From contig NZ_JAFCLG010000001.1 in the NCBI RefSeq assembly GCF_018129685.1, forward strand, positions 248,001 to 312,000: 64,000 nucleotides of DNA. Reading direction: 5' to 3'. Numbering within the stretch: position 1 is the stretch's first letter; each line of letters begins with the position of its first letter. The position numbers and the translations under genes were made by a program. The stretch is from Bradyrhizobium manausense. Its GTDB lineage: Bacteria; Pseudomonadota; Alphaproteobacteria; Rhizobiales; Xanthobacteraceae. Of this stretch, positions 27,434-37,956 are shown piece after piece. The notes beneath the pieces are model-generated. The model did no database searches and was not told where the DNA came from. It saw only the letters and a program-made list of their open reading frames with translations.

Positions 27434-28987
27434 ATGGCCGATCGATATCACGACAGACCGTTCCCTTCCGATGACTATGGTCGCGGTGCCGACCAGCATG
27501 GGAAGGCGGACAGCGATCCATTGGCCGAACTCGCCCGCCTGATTGGACAGACCGATCCGTTCGCAGCCCAGGGGCGCGCAGCTGCGCGACCGGCCGCGGC
27601 GCCTGCGCCCACGCAGACCTATCAGGACGACGATTACGCGCAGGACGACTATCAGCAGGATTATGCCGAGCAGGCCTCTCCGCCTCAGCCGGGGCCGCCG
27701 TCATGGATGCGCCGCGCCAATGTGCAGCCGCAGCCCGCGCCGGAGCCCGATTATCCCGCCGCCGTCAATCCGGTTCATCCGCTGCATCGCTATGCGGCGC
27801 AGCCGGCAGCGCCGGGGCCTCAGTATCAACAGCCGCAGGCGTATCAGGATCGCGCCTATCAGGATCAGGCTTACCAGGAGCAAGCCTATCAGCCGGAGCA
27901 GGCTTACGAGGCGCCGTACGAGCAGCCCGACCCGGCACGCTACGATGATGCGCTGTACGGGCGGCTTGAATCAGGCGAGCAGGATTTTCAGCGCGATCCG
28001 GCCTATCCGGACGATCCTTACGCGTTCCAGAGCGACTATCCCGAAGCCGATCTGGACGAGCAAGAGCCCCGGAAATCGCGCGGCGGCATGATGACAGTCG
28101 CTGCGATCCTCGCGCTGGCTGTTGTCGGAACGGGCGCGGCCTTCGCCTACAAGACCTATATCGGCTCGCCCCGTAGCGGCGAGCCGCCCATCATCAAGGC
28201 CGACAATACGCCGACCAAGATCGTTACCGCGCCGTCCGACTCGTCGGCGAAGGTGCCGGACCGCATGGTGAGCGGCGACGGAAGCGAGAAGATCGTGCCG
28301 CGCGAAGAGGCGCCCGTCGACGTGAATGCCAAGGCGGCCGGTCCGCGCGTGGTGTTTCCGGCGCTGAACCAGAATGCAAACCCGCCGCCCGTCGCGAGCG
28401 TGTCGCCGTCCAACGTTCCGCCGCCGAACTCAGGTCCGATCCCGAGCAACGGGACGATGCCGAACAGCGCGCCGCGCTCGATCAAGACTGTCGCTGTGAA
28501 GGGCGACCAGACCGACAGCGCCGTCCCACAAGCTGCCGCGCCTTCAGCCAAGCCGGCTGCGCCGCCGAAGCCGGTGGCCGCACCGGCCGCGCCGCGCAAT
28601 CCGCCGACCTCCGCCAATGCCAGCGCCAACCAGCCGCTCTCGCTGGCGCCGCAGGCCACGCCGGCCGAGCCACCGCAGCGGATGGCAGCGACCAATCCGG
28701 CCCAGATCGCGCCCGCGCCCAGCGGCGGCGGCGGTTTTGTCGTCCAGGTATCCTCGCAGCAGAGCGAGGATAGCGCCGCCGCGTCGTACCGCGTGCTTCA
28801 GAGCAAATATGGCAGCGTGCTCGGCTCCCGCTCACCTGTGATCAAGCGGGTCGATCTGACCGACAAGGGCAAAGGCATCGTCTACCGTGCCTTCGCGGGT
28901 CCCTACGGTTCGGTCGAGGAAGCGACGCAAGCCTGCAACAATCTGAAGTCCGCCGGTCTGCCGACCTGCTTCGTCCAGAGGAATTAG
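27434..28987 (+). CDS. SPOR-domain membrane protein
   Basis: Cell-division-associated envelope protein of 517 residues. A long cytoplasmic N-terminal part rich in Gln, Tyr, Pro and Ala (many YQ.Q and PQP units) is followed by one transmembrane helix (MMTVAAILALAVVGTGAAFAY, about residues 219-239), a Pro/Ala-rich periplasmic linker and a C-terminal SPOR domain (GGGFVVQVSSQQSEDSAAAS ... GIVYRAFAGPYGS ... LPTCFVQRN) that binds denuded septal peptidoglycan. The ATG at 27434 follows a stretch of 140 bases without a gene. Confidence 0.88.
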   Translation: MADRYHDRPFPSDDYGRGADQHGKADSDPLAELARLIGQTDPFAAQGRAAARPAAAPAPTQTYQDDDYAQDDYQQDYAEQASPPQPGPPSWMRRANVQPQPAPEPDYPAAVNPVHPLHRYAAQPAAPGPQYQQPQAYQDRAYQDQAYQEQAYQPEQAYEAPYEQPDPARYDDALYGRLESGEQDFQRDPAYPDDPYAFQSDYPEADLDEQEPRKSRGGMMTVAAILALAVVGTGAAFAYKTYIGSPRSGEPPIIKADNTPTKIVTAPSDSSAKVPDRMVSGDGSEKIVPREEAPVDVNAKAAGPRVVFPALNQNANPPPVASVSPSNVPPPNSGPIPSNGTMPNSAPRSIKTVAVKGDQTDSAVPQAAAPSAKPAAPPKPVAAPAAPRNPPTSANASANQPLSLAPQATPAEPPQRMAATNPAQIAPAPSGGGGFVVQVSSQQSEDSAAASYRVLQSKYGSVLGSRSPVIKRVDLTDKGKGIVYRAFAGPYGSVEEATQACNNLKSAGLPTCFVQRN

Positions 28988-29033
28988 CGGCCGTTTCCTT
29001 GACCCCCTTGAGGGGCAGGGTTAATCGGCCCCT

Positions 29034-29483
29034 ATGAGCACGCGGGCCTTCACTACCGGCGTATCCGGAACCGAACTGACCGCCGCTGAGCGGGCGTTCG
29101 GCCGTGTCGAACGCTCATGGGACTTCAATCCCTTCAGGTTGCGCTTCGAGATTTCGGCCCAAGCTATGGTTCCGGCAAGAGAATTGGCGGCGGCGGGTCT
29201 GCTTGCGCCCAGTCGCGCCACCGTCAGCATTCCCGTGGATGGCGCCGCCGGGCCCGCCCATCCAGGGACGACTTCTGCGACAATGATTGCTCAGGTGATT
29301 CGTGGCGCAGTCGGGTTCCAGGATTTGTTAATGAGTGATGACGTGTCGACGAGGAGCGCGCTTTCGGGGAGCATTGCCGAGCGGGTTCCGCCCCTGTTCG
29401 CAGGCGGCGGCACGACGCTTCGCAGCAACGACATCGCGACATTGGGCCCGTTGATCGCACGGGCAAACACGGCATCCGCATGA
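29034..29483 (+). pseudogene. In-frame collapsed remnant of nagZ (beta-N-acetylhexosaminidase)
   Basis: An open frame of 149 codons holds only the two ends of a NagZ-type glycoside hydrolase family 3 protein: an N-terminus MSTRAFTTGVSGTELTAAER and a C-terminal section TTSATMIAQVIRGAVGFQDL then LMSDDVSTRSALSGSIAER. Family members are about 340 residues. The central barrel with the DQEGG and KHFPGHG-type motifs is missing and replaced by unrelated sequence. The position between SPOR and scpA is the normal nagZ slot. The frame is open to its end and its TGA overlaps the scpA ATG (ATGA), so the remnant may persist for translational coupling. Confidence 0.75.
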
Positions 29484-30319
29484 CCGCAGAAATTCTATCG
29501 TTTGAAACCGGCCGGCCCGCAGAGCTTGCCGAGGGTGAGCCGGCGCTGGTGGTGGACGTCGAGGGCTATGAAGGCCCGCTCGACCTGCTGCTCGCATTGG
29601 CGCGGCAGCAGAAGGTCGACCTCGCCAAGATCTCGATCCTGGCGCTCGCCGACCAGTATCTCCACTTCATCGAAGCTGCGCGAAAGATCCGGCTCGAACT
29701 CGCCGCCGACTACCTCGTGATGGCGGCCTGGCTCGCCTTCCTGAAGTCGCGCCTGCTGCTGCCCGAGCCGCCGAGCGCGGAAGGTCCGAGCGCCGAGCAG
29801 ATGGCGACTGCGCTCGCCAACCGTCTGCGCCGCCTCGAAGCCATTCGCGAAGCCGCCAACCGGCTGATGAACCGGGCGCAATTGCTGCGCGATGTTTTCC
29901 CGCGCGGCGAGCCCGAGCGGATCGCCGAGATCAAGCATCCGAAATACACCGCGACACTGTACGATTTGCTCACGGCCTATGCCTCGCAGCGCCAGTCGCG
30001 CGTGCTGGCGAGCGTGCATCTGGCCAAGCGCACGGTGTGGTCGCTGGCCGAAGCGCGCGCCACGCTGGAGCGGCTGGTCGGCAGCATCACCGAGCAGGAC
30101 GATTGGGGCGTGCTCGACGACTTCCTGATCCGCCACGTCGCCGATCCGACGCAGCGTGCGACCGTGTTCGCATCGAGCTTTGCGGCCGCACTCGAACTCG
30201 TGCGTGAAGGTCAGCTCGAGCTGAACCAGAAAGAAGCGTTTGCGCCCATCTATTTCCGCAAAGGGCGTCCGAAACCGGTCGTGGACGCAGCCCCTGCGCC
30301 CGATGCGCCGGTCGGTTAA
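29480..30319 (+). CDS. scpA: Segregation and condensation protein A
   Basis: Kleisin subunit of the SMC-ScpAB condensin complex, 279 residues. The N-terminal SMC-binding segment is VDVEGYEGPLDLLLALARQQKVDL and the C-terminal winged-helix part contains EAFAPIYFRKGRPKPVV. Its ATG overlaps the stop of the nagZ remnant and its stop lies 21 bases before scpB, so nagZ'-scpA-scpB read as one unit. Confidence 0.94.
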   Translation: MTAEILSFETGRPAELAEGEPALVVDVEGYEGPLDLLLALARQQKVDLAKISILALADQYLHFIEAARKIRLELAADYLVMAAWLAFLKSRLLLPEPPSAEGPSAEQMATALANRLRRLEAIREAANRLMNRAQLLRDVFPRGEPERIAEIKHPKYTATLYDLLTAYASQRQSRVLASVHLAKRTVWSLAEARATLERLVGSITEQDDWGVLDDFLIRHVADPTQRATVFASSFAAALELVREGQLELNQKEAFAPIYFRKGRPKPVVDAAPAPDAPVG

Positions 30320-30340
30320 GTGCAAGAAGGAGAAGCTGCC

Positions 30341-31084
30341 ATGGCAAGCCTGGCTGAAGTGCGGGTAGAAGAGGCCGAGCCGATGGAAAACGAATCCCAG
30401 GCACGTCCCGAAGAACTGCGGCTGCTGGAAGCGCTGCTGTTTGCCTCGAGCGAGCCGCTGGATACCGCGACGCTGGCCAAACGCATGCCCGAGGGCGTCG
30501 ACGTGAAGGCGGCGTTGGAGCAGCTCCAGGCCGACTATGCGCTGCGCGGTGTGAACCTCGTGCGGGTCGCCAACAAATGGACGTTCCGTACCGCCGGCGA
30601 TCTCGCCTGGCTGATGACGCGTGAGAGCACCGAGACCAAGCGCCTGTCCCGTGCGGCGATCGAGGTGCTGGCGATCATCGCCTACCACCAGCCGGTGACG
30701 CGTGCCGAGATCGAGGAGATTCGCGGCGTGGTCACCTCGAAAGGCACGCTCGACGTGCTCTTGGAGACCGGCTGGATCAAGCCGCGCGGCCGCCGCAAGA
30801 CGCCCGGCCGTCCGCTGACGTTCGGAACCACCGAGGACTTCCTGTCGCAGTTCACCCTGGAACAGCTCGGCGACCTGCCGGGCCTGGAGGAGCTGAAGGG
30901 CACAGGCTTGCTGGATTCACGCCTGCCGACCGGATTCAGCGTGCCGACGCCGTCGGATGATCCGGCGCTGCGTGAGGACGAAGATCCGCTGGAACCGGGC
31001 GAGGAGCTTGATCTGGCGCTGGCGCCTGCGGTCGAGCCCGAGACGCCGCCGGAAGGCAGCAACGAGGGCGGCGAAGAAGGTTGA
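30341..31084 (+). CDS. scpB: Segregation and condensation protein B
   Basis: Partner of ScpA in condensin, 247 residues with two winged-helix domains: LRLLEALLFASSEPLDTATLAKRMPEG and AIEVLAIIAYHQPVTRAEIEEIRGV ... PLTFGTTEDFLSQF. A low-complexity acidic tail ends the protein. The ATG at 30341 is supported by AGGAG eight bases upstream; a GTG at 30320 directly after scpA would only add seven residues. Confidence 0.94.
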   Translation: MASLAEVRVEEAEPMENESQARPEELRLLEALLFASSEPLDTATLAKRMPEGVDVKAALEQLQADYALRGVNLVRVANKWTFRTAGDLAWLMTRESTETKRLSRAAIEVLAIIAYHQPVTRAEIEEIRGVVTSKGTLDVLLETGWIKPRGRRKTPGRPLTFGTTEDFLSQFTLEQLGDLPGLEELKGTGLLDSRLPTGFSVPTPSDDPALREDEDPLEPGEELDLALAPAVEPETPPEGSNEGGEEG

Positions 31085-31250
31085 TATTTCGGCCTCTTAC
31101 CGGCCCCTGCGACCGGTTAACACTAGCAAGATTACGTAGCGCCAACAGCGAATTGGCGCTGCCTTGGTCCTTGTTTTTGAAGCCTGCCAAGCCTACGTTC
31201 CGGTCAAGATCGGCCGGATCCCGGCCATGCGCGTTTTGGAGGGTTGCAGG

Positions 31251-31484
31251 ATGGGTTCGCTTAGCATTTGGCACTGGATCTTGGTGATCGCAGTGGTCCT
31301 GCTGCTGTTCGGCCGCGGCAAGATTTCGGATCTGATGGGCGACGTCGCGCAGGGCATCAAGGCCTTCAAGAAGGGCATGCAGGACGACGACAAGCCCGCC
31401 GAGAAGCAGGAGCCGTCGAAGTCGATCGAGCACAATGCCGCGCCGACCGCGGCGCGATCCGACGTCGGCAGCAAGGCCGTCTGA
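31251..31484 (+). CDS. tatA: Twin-arginine translocase subunit TatA
   Basis: Pore-forming subunit of the Tat system that exports folded, often cofactor-containing proteins. The 77-residue protein has the short N-terminal membrane helix ([20 protein letters not shown]) followed by an amphipathic helix ([19 protein letters not shown]) and an acidic tail. The ATG at 31251 is preceded by GGAGGG. It begins a tatABC cluster. Confidence 0.95.
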   Translation: MGSLSIWHWILVIAVVLLLFGRGKISDLMGDVAQGIKAFKKGMQDDDKPAEKQEPSKSIEHNAAPTAARSDVGSKAV

Positions 31485-31573
31485 GCCAGGAAGCACGCGA
31501 GACGCGGGAAACGGACCCGATCCTGCGCGTGAGGGATTGGGCCGAGCGTGGCTTCGCGTGAACGGAAGACGTC

Positions 31574-32092
31574 ATGTTCGACATCGGCTGGAGTGAGCTG
31601 GTTCTGATCGGGGTCGTGGCCCTGGTCGCCATTGGCCCGAAAGAGCTGCCGGGCGTGCTGCGCATGGTCGGCCAGTGGATGGGCAAGGCCCGCAAGATGG
31701 CCGCCGAATTCCAGGGCCAGTTCCAGGAGGCCATGCGCGAGGCCGAAATGGCCGACCTCAAGAAGAGCTTCGACGAGGTCAAGGAAGCCGCCTCCGGCTT
31801 CACCAGCGGCGGCCTGATGACCTCGTTGCAGAAGGACGTCAGCGACGCGCTCCGCGTCGATGCACTCGACAAACCGCCCGAGACCGCGGCGACTGCTGCC
31901 ATCGAGCCGCCGGCAACGCCAACGACACCGGAAGCTCCGACGCCCGATACCTTCGTGGAAGCTGAGGCACATGCGGCGGTGAATGAGCCTCTCGCCATCA
32001 CGCGTGAGATCGAACCAGCTCCGGTCGCCCAAGAGACCGTCGCACAGGACGCCGCGCCATCCGAGGCGATCAAGGACGCCAAAGCGTCATGA
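31574..32092 (+). CDS. tatB: Twin-arginine translocase subunit TatB
   Basis: Substrate-receptor subunit of Tat, 172 residues. One N-terminal helix ([36 protein letters not shown]) with the conserved Glu and GPKELP motif is followed by a long amphipathic helix and an Ala/Pro/Glu-rich tail. Its last four bases (ATGA) overlap the tatC start. Confidence 0.95.
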   Translation: MFDIGWSELVLIGVVALVAIGPKELPGVLRMVGQWMGKARKMAAEFQGQFQEAMREAEMADLKKSFDEVKEAASGFTSGGLMTSLQKDVSDALRVDALDKPPETAATAAIEPPATPTTPEAPTPDTFVEAEAHAAVNEPLAITREIEPAPVAQETVAQDAAPSEAIKDAKAS

Positions 32093-32901
32093 GCGACGAC
32101 GATATCGAGGCCAGCAAGGCCCCGCTGATGGACCATTTGATCGAGCTGCGCTCGCGGCTGATCAAGGCGCTGCTCGGATTCGGCGTGGCCTTCATCTTCT
32201 GCTTCTTCTTCGCCAAGCAGATCTACAACGTGCTGGTCTGGCCGTTCGTGTGGGTCGCAGGCGCCGAAAACTCGAAATTCATCTACACCGCGCTGCTGGA
32301 GTATTTCATCACCCAGCTCAAGCTCGCGCTGTTTGGTGCCGGCTTCATCTCGTTCCCGATTGTCGCGACGCAGATCTACAAGTTCGTCGCGCCCGGCCTG
32401 TACAAGCACGAGAAGCAGGCCTTCCTGCCGTATCTGATCGCGACACCGTTCTTCTTCGTGCTGGGCGCGGCACTGGTCTATTTCGTCGTGCTGCCGATGC
32501 TGGTGCGCTTCTCGCTCGGCATGCAACAGGTGGGCGGCGAGGAAACGGCGCAGATCCAGTTGTTGCCCAAGGTCGGCGAATATCTGTCGTTGATGATGTC
32601 GCTGATCTTCGCCTTTGGCATCGCCTTCCAGCTTCCGGTGATCCTCACTTTGCTCGGGCGGATCGGCATCGTCACCTCAAAGATGCTGCGCGAGAAGCGC
32701 CGCTATTTCATCGTGCTCGCGTTCATCATTGCGGCCGTCCTGACGCCGCCTGATATCCTGAGCCAGTGCTCGCTCGCGATTCCTCTGCTGGCGCTGTACG
32801 AGGGCTCGATCATCTCGGTGTCGATGGTGGAGAAGAAGGCGGCGGCGTCGAAGGCGGCCACCGGGACGGATGTCTCGACGCCGGCCAATCCGGCAGAGTA
32901 G
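32089..32901 (+). CDS. tatC: Twin-arginine translocase subunit TatC
   Basis: Six-span receptor subunit of Tat, 270 residues. The cytoplasmic N-terminus carries the conserved [18 protein letters not shown] motif that contacts the twin-arginine signal, and the first cytoplasmic loop has [18 protein letters not shown]. The C-terminus is a short Ala/Lys tail. A Tat-type signal is visible on the DUF3828-like protein at 56235-56750, a possible client in this window. Confidence 0.96.
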   Translation: MSDDDIEASKAPLMDHLIELRSRLIKALLGFGVAFIFCFFFAKQIYNVLVWPFVWVAGAENSKFIYTALLEYFITQLKLALFGAGFISFPIVATQIYKFVAPGLYKHEKQAFLPYLIATPFFFVLGAALVYFVVLPMLVRFSLGMQQVGGEETAQIQLLPKVGEYLSLMMSLIFAFGIAFQLPVILTLLGRIGIVTSKMLREKRRYFIVLAFIIAAVLTPPDILSQCSLAIPLLALYEGSIISVSMVEKKAAASKAATGTDVSTPANPAE

Positions 32902-32941
32902 GGCACTTTCGCTCTATCATAGCCGCGTAATGCCGATGATT

Positions 32942-34370
<1,429 letters not shown>

Positions 34371-34478
34371 CAAGCCAAAATCAAGCGCGGTGCGGGCCTG
34401 AAACGCAGAAACGTTTGGTTGCGAAGTTCGGGTCGCCGGCTATCCTGCCGGTGACCAGCGAATGCGAACCCACCGTCC

Positions 34479-34844
34479 ATGGCCCTGCACCGCGACATCT
34501 TCTGGATCGGCCGACAATGGGCGGTGACAGGTGCCGGCATCCAGGCCGTCGATCAGCGCTTGCGGGGTGCGCTGGACATCGACACCGCGCGGCTTTGGGA
34601 CGACGGTCTCATTCATGACCGCAGAGCGAAGGCCGGGGTCAATGTCGAGGATTTTGACAAGGCGGTGACAGTCGCGCGGGATCGCTTTCCGCAGATGCCG
34701 GCAGCGGAACTGCTGATTGCGCAACTGAAGGCGCTCGGCGCGATCGAGGCATCGCCTGCTGCGAGTTGCGTCATGCCGGAAATGCGATTACGAGCCGAAG
34801 GCAAGCTCGCGCGCTTCCTGCCGCAATGGCGCGTCCGCCGATAG
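34479..34844 (+). CDS. Conserved hypothetical protein (121 aa)
   Basis: Soluble protein I cannot assign. It begins MALHRDIFWIGRQWAVTGAG, has a central segment KAGVNVEDFDKAVTVARDRFP and ends RFLPQWRVRR. Codon use matches core genes. It follows serS by 108 bases on the same strand and may share its transcript. Confidence 0.6.
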   Translation: MALHRDIFWIGRQWAVTGAGIQAVDQRLRGALDIDTARLWDDGLIHDRRAKAGVNVEDFDKAVTVARDRFPQMPAAELLIAQLKALGAIEASPAASCVMPEMRLRAEGKLARFLPQWRVRR

Positions 34845-34859
34845 AGCGCATCACGCGCT

Positions 34860-35615
34860 TCAGTAGTGCATGGGGCCTGGATAGTTCGGCCGGATCCGGA
34901 GGTAAGTGTTCGGGGCAGCGGGTTGCGAGCGATGCCGCGCTGGCACGCAGCCCTGGCGTGTCGCGACCATGCCGCTCCCGCAGTCGCGCGGCCGCTCCCC
35001 CGATGGCGATTTGGACGAGGCATCGGTAGCAGGAGGAGTTGCCGCGGTGACGCAGGCGCCGTCGCGCGGACAGCGCTTTGGCACGCATTTGCCGCGTACG
35101 AATTCGAGATCATAGACTTGGCCGGACATCGTCACCTGGCCGATGCAGAGACACTCACCCGCAACCGTCGTCTGGCCGCCGAGGCAATTCTCCGCATTGC
35201 TCCGCACGCAGGTGCCGCCAAGGTCCGTGTCAGCCGGCATCAACTGGAAGCCGGCCGGACAGGTGCATCGCCCATCGCTCGCCGCGCCGCCATTGCAGGT
35301 GATGGTGATCAGCGCGCGCGGCGCGGCAGGAGGTGGTGCCACGTCGGTGATGCAGGCGCCGCCCTCGATATGAGAGTTGGGCGGGCACACCAGCGGCGGC
35401 GGTGCCGCGTTGGTCTCGGCCGGAGCGGGAGGTGGGCCCACATCAGGCGCTGCCGGGACTTGCACGGGTGCGATCGGAGCTGACTTGGCGACGCAGATGC
35501 CGCCGCGGAACTCTTGCCAGGGAAAGCAGCGTTCCGAATCCTGTGCCCATCCCGTCCCTGGCCCGCAGAGGCCAAGACAGAGCCCGAACAGGATCGCGGC
35601 TGAAAAGCGGGTCAT
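34860..35615 (-). CDS. Secreted cysteine-rich repeat protein
   Basis: Exported protein of 251 residues with a signal peptide (AAILFGLCLGLCGPGTGWAQ). The mature part has repeated Cys-containing units, each with a C...G.C pair: RCFPWQEFRGGICV, LVCPPNSHIEGGACI, GRCTCPAGFQLMPADTDLGGTCV, CLGGQTTVAGECLC and RDCGSGMVATRQGCVPA, separated by Pro/Ala linkers. The units recall small disulfide-bonded EGF-like or 'PPNSH' modules seen in rhizobial surface proteins. Function unknown, probably periplasmic or surface-exposed. Confidence 0.68.
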   Translation of the reverse strand: MTRFSAAILFGLCLGLCGPGTGWAQDSERCFPWQEFRGGICVAKSAPIAPVQVPAAPDVGPPPAPAETNAAPPPLVCPPNSHIEGGACITDVAPPPAAPRALITITCNGGAASDGRCTCPAGFQLMPADTDLGGTCVRSNAENCLGGQTTVAGECLCIGQVTMSGQVYDLEFVRGKCVPKRCPRDGACVTAATPPATDASSKSPSGERPRDCGSGMVATRQGCVPARHRSQPAAPNTYLRIRPNYPGPMHY

Positions 35616-35798
35616 TCCATGCCCATTCGCCTGAAAATGCGCAGGAAAAATAAGATGCGGCGTTGCGGCACTGCAATGAGCTAGATCACAGAGGAGACCT
35701 GCGGTCTATCGGCCGAATTCACGCGGGCCGCCGGTTTGCCTGATCGGCCGTAGGCGGATAAGACGGCCTGACCCCAGCTTCAGGAATCGACCCCCGGC

Positions 35799-36566
35799 AT
35801 GCGCATTCTCTGCACCAATGACGACGGTATCCACGCTCCCGGCCTCGCGGTCGTGGAGGAGATCGCACGCGCGCTGTCCGACGACGTCTGGGTGGTGGCG
35901 CCCGAGCTCGATCAGTCCGGCGTGTCGCATTCGCTGTCGCTGAACGATCCCTTGCGCCTGCGCGAAGTCGGGCCGCGGCACTTTGCGGTGCGCGGCACGC
36001 CGACCGACTGTGTCATCATGGGCGCACGCCACATCCTCGGCGCCAAGCTGCCCGATGTCGTGCTCTCCGGCGTGAACAAGGGGCGCAACGTTGCCGAGGA
36101 CGTGGTCTATTCCGGCACCATCGCCGGCGCGCTCGAAGGCACCATCCTGGGCATCCCGTCATTCGCGCTGTCGCAGGAATTCAGCGTCGAGACGCGCGAT
36201 CGGCCGCAGTGGGACACGGCGCGCAAGTTCGGTCCGGACATTCTGCGCAAGGTGATCAAGGCCGGCATTCCGAAGGACACCGTCATCAACGTCAACTTTC
36301 CGTCCTGCACACCGGAGGAGGTGCTCGGTATTCGCGTCACCCGGCAGGGCAAGCGCAATCTCGGATTCCTGCGGATCGACGAGCGCAGGGACGGCCGCAA
36401 CAATCCCTATTTCTGGATCGGCTTCGAGCGCGCCGCGATGATGGACACGCCGGCGGAAGGCACCGATCTCGCAGCATTGCGCGAGCGTTACGTCTCGGTC
36501 ACGCCGCTCCGGCTCGACCGTACCAACGAAGCGTTTTCGGAAGAGCTGAGCGCGACGTTGAAGTAA
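35799..36566 (+). CDS. surE: 5'/3'-nucleotidase SurE
   Basis: Metal-dependent nucleoside monophosphate phosphatase of 255 residues. The metal-binding NDDG motif is in MRILCTNDDGIHAPG, the catalytic Ser/Asn region in ELDQSGVSHSLSL, and the SGVNKGRNVAEDVVYSGTI segment is conserved. surE, pcm and an nlpD-like gene form a widely conserved cluster; here a response-regulator gene on the other strand lies between surE and pcm. Confidence 0.95.
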   Translation: MRILCTNDDGIHAPGLAVVEEIARALSDDVWVVAPELDQSGVSHSLSLNDPLRLREVGPRHFAVRGTPTDCVIMGARHILGAKLPDVVLSGVNKGRNVAEDVVYSGTIAGALEGTILGIPSFALSQEFSVETRDRPQWDTARKFGPDILRKVIKAGIPKDTVINVNFPSCTPEEVLGIRVTRQGKRNLGFLRIDERRDGRNNPYFWIGFERAAMMDTPAEGTDLAALRERYVSVTPLRLDRTNEAFSEELSATLK

Positions 36567-36586
36567 CGGTGGTTTGGAAGCAGCGT

Positions 36587-36958
36587 CTAGCCCCCGCGCA
36601 GCGCGGCTTCGAGGGTCTTGCCGAGCGCGTCAAGCTGAAACGGCTTCTGCAGCGAGGGCCGGTCGCGGTATTGCTCGGGCAGACCGGAGGAGCCGTAGCC
36701 GGTGGCGAAGACGAAGGGGCGGCCCTTTGCCTTGATGACGTCGGCGACCGGCGAGATGACCTTGCCGTTGACGTTGACGTCGAGGATGGCGATGTCGAAC
36801 TCGGTGGCTTGGGCCAGCCGCATCGCCTCGGCGATGTCACCCGCTTCAGCCGCGACCCTGCAGCCGAGCTCCTCCAGCATATCCGCGACCATCATTCGGA
36901 TCATCACCTCGTCCTCGACGAGGAATACAGAGCGGCCGGAAAGCCCTGTCGCGGTCAT
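36587..36958 (-). CDS. Single-domain response regulator (CheY-like)
   Basis: Stand-alone receiver of 123 residues with acidic pocket E15/D16 (LVEDEVM), phospho-acceptor D60 (AILDVNVNG), switch Thr at 86 (FATGYG) and conserved K105 (LQKPF). The ATGYG variant and NVNG loop match receivers common in Rhizobiales that act in phosphorelays. The ATG at 36958 has AAGGA upstream; starts at 36979 and 37072 are possible. It is convergent with surE (20-base gap) and divergent from pcm. Confidence 0.88.
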   Translation of the reverse strand: MTATGLSGRSVFLVEDEVMIRMMVADMLEELGCRVAAEAGDIAEAMRLAQATEFDIAILDVNVNGKVISPVADVIKAKGRPFVFATGYGSSGLPEQYRDRPSLQKPFQLDALGKTLEAALRGG

Positions 36959-37196
36959 TGTCGTCGAGTCCTTGCCCATTGCCGAAAACGTTCGCAGATA
37001 ACACGAATCGACGCAATGCGCGTTTCGGCCAGCTGGCACTTGAAAATGGCCGCGGTGGCCGATCGGTTGCACGCCGATTTATGGTCAAATCCCAAGGCCA
37101 GAGGCTATCATGGGTTCCTGAGCTGGAACAAGATTCTGGCTCTGGACATTGGCCAGGAACCATCGATCCGGACCGGATGGGACGACATAAGCAGTG

Positions 37197-37847
37197 ATGA
37201 CCTCCAATCAGCCGCCGCCGGAAAAGATGATGTTTCAGCTCACGCTGAGGCGTCGCGGCATCAGTGACCAGGCCGTGCTGCGGACCATGGAGGAGGTGCC
37301 ACGCGAGAAGTTCGTCGAGGCCTCCGATCGCGACGGCGCCTACCGTGACAGCGCGCTGCCGATCGCCTGCGGGCAGACCATCAGCCAGCCCTTCGTCGTC
37401 GCTTACATGACCGAGCAGCTGCAGCTCCAGAAGCAGCACCGCGTGCTCGAAATCGGCACAGGCTCCGGTTATCAGGCCGCCGTGCTCTCGAAGCTGGCGC
37501 GCGAGGTGCTGACCGTCGAGCGCTACCGCAAGCTTGCCGATGCCGCCCGCGTCAGGCTCGAAATGCTGGACTGTCACAATGTCGAGGTGATGCTTGGCGA
37601 CGGGCTCAACCTGCCGCCCAATATCGGGCCGTTCGACCGCATCATCGTGACCGCCGCAGTGGAGCGGATTCCGGAGAACCTGATCGAGCGGCTCGAGGTC
37701 GGAGGCATCCTGATCGCGCCTGTTGGCCCGCATCAGGGCGTGCAGACGCTGACACGGCTCAGCCGCAGCGACGCCGGGATCGAGCGCCGGGAACTCGTCG
37801 AGGTGCGTTTCGTGCCTGCGCTGCCCGGCGTGGCGCGGGAGCTGTAG
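37197..37847 (+). CDS. pcm: Protein-L-isoaspartate O-methyltransferase
   Basis: SAM-dependent repair enzyme that methylates isoaspartyl residues in aged proteins. The 216-residue protein has the N-terminal PREKFVEAS segment, the pre-motif [18 protein letters not shown] motif [17 protein letters not shown] and the later [19 protein letters not shown]. The ATG at 37197 is chosen; a GTG one codon earlier is possible. Confidence 0.95.
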   Translation: MTSNQPPPEKMMFQLTLRRRGISDQAVLRTMEEVPREKFVEASDRDGAYRDSALPIACGQTISQPFVVAYMTEQLQLQKQHRVLEIGTGSGYQAAVLSKLAREVLTVERYRKLADAARVRLEMLDCHNVEVMLGDGLNLPPNIGPFDRIIVTAAVERIPENLIERLEVGGILIAPVGPHQGVQTLTRLSRSDAGIERRELVEVRFVPALPGVAREL

Positions 37848-37956
37848 AACCCCGGATCGGCTGTCCGTCCAACATCTTATTGGGAGGGTTAAGCCGTTAT
37901 TTACTCGGCGCGTGTTTACTTAAAAGACCAGTTCTGTTGCGTACGAGTGAGTAACC

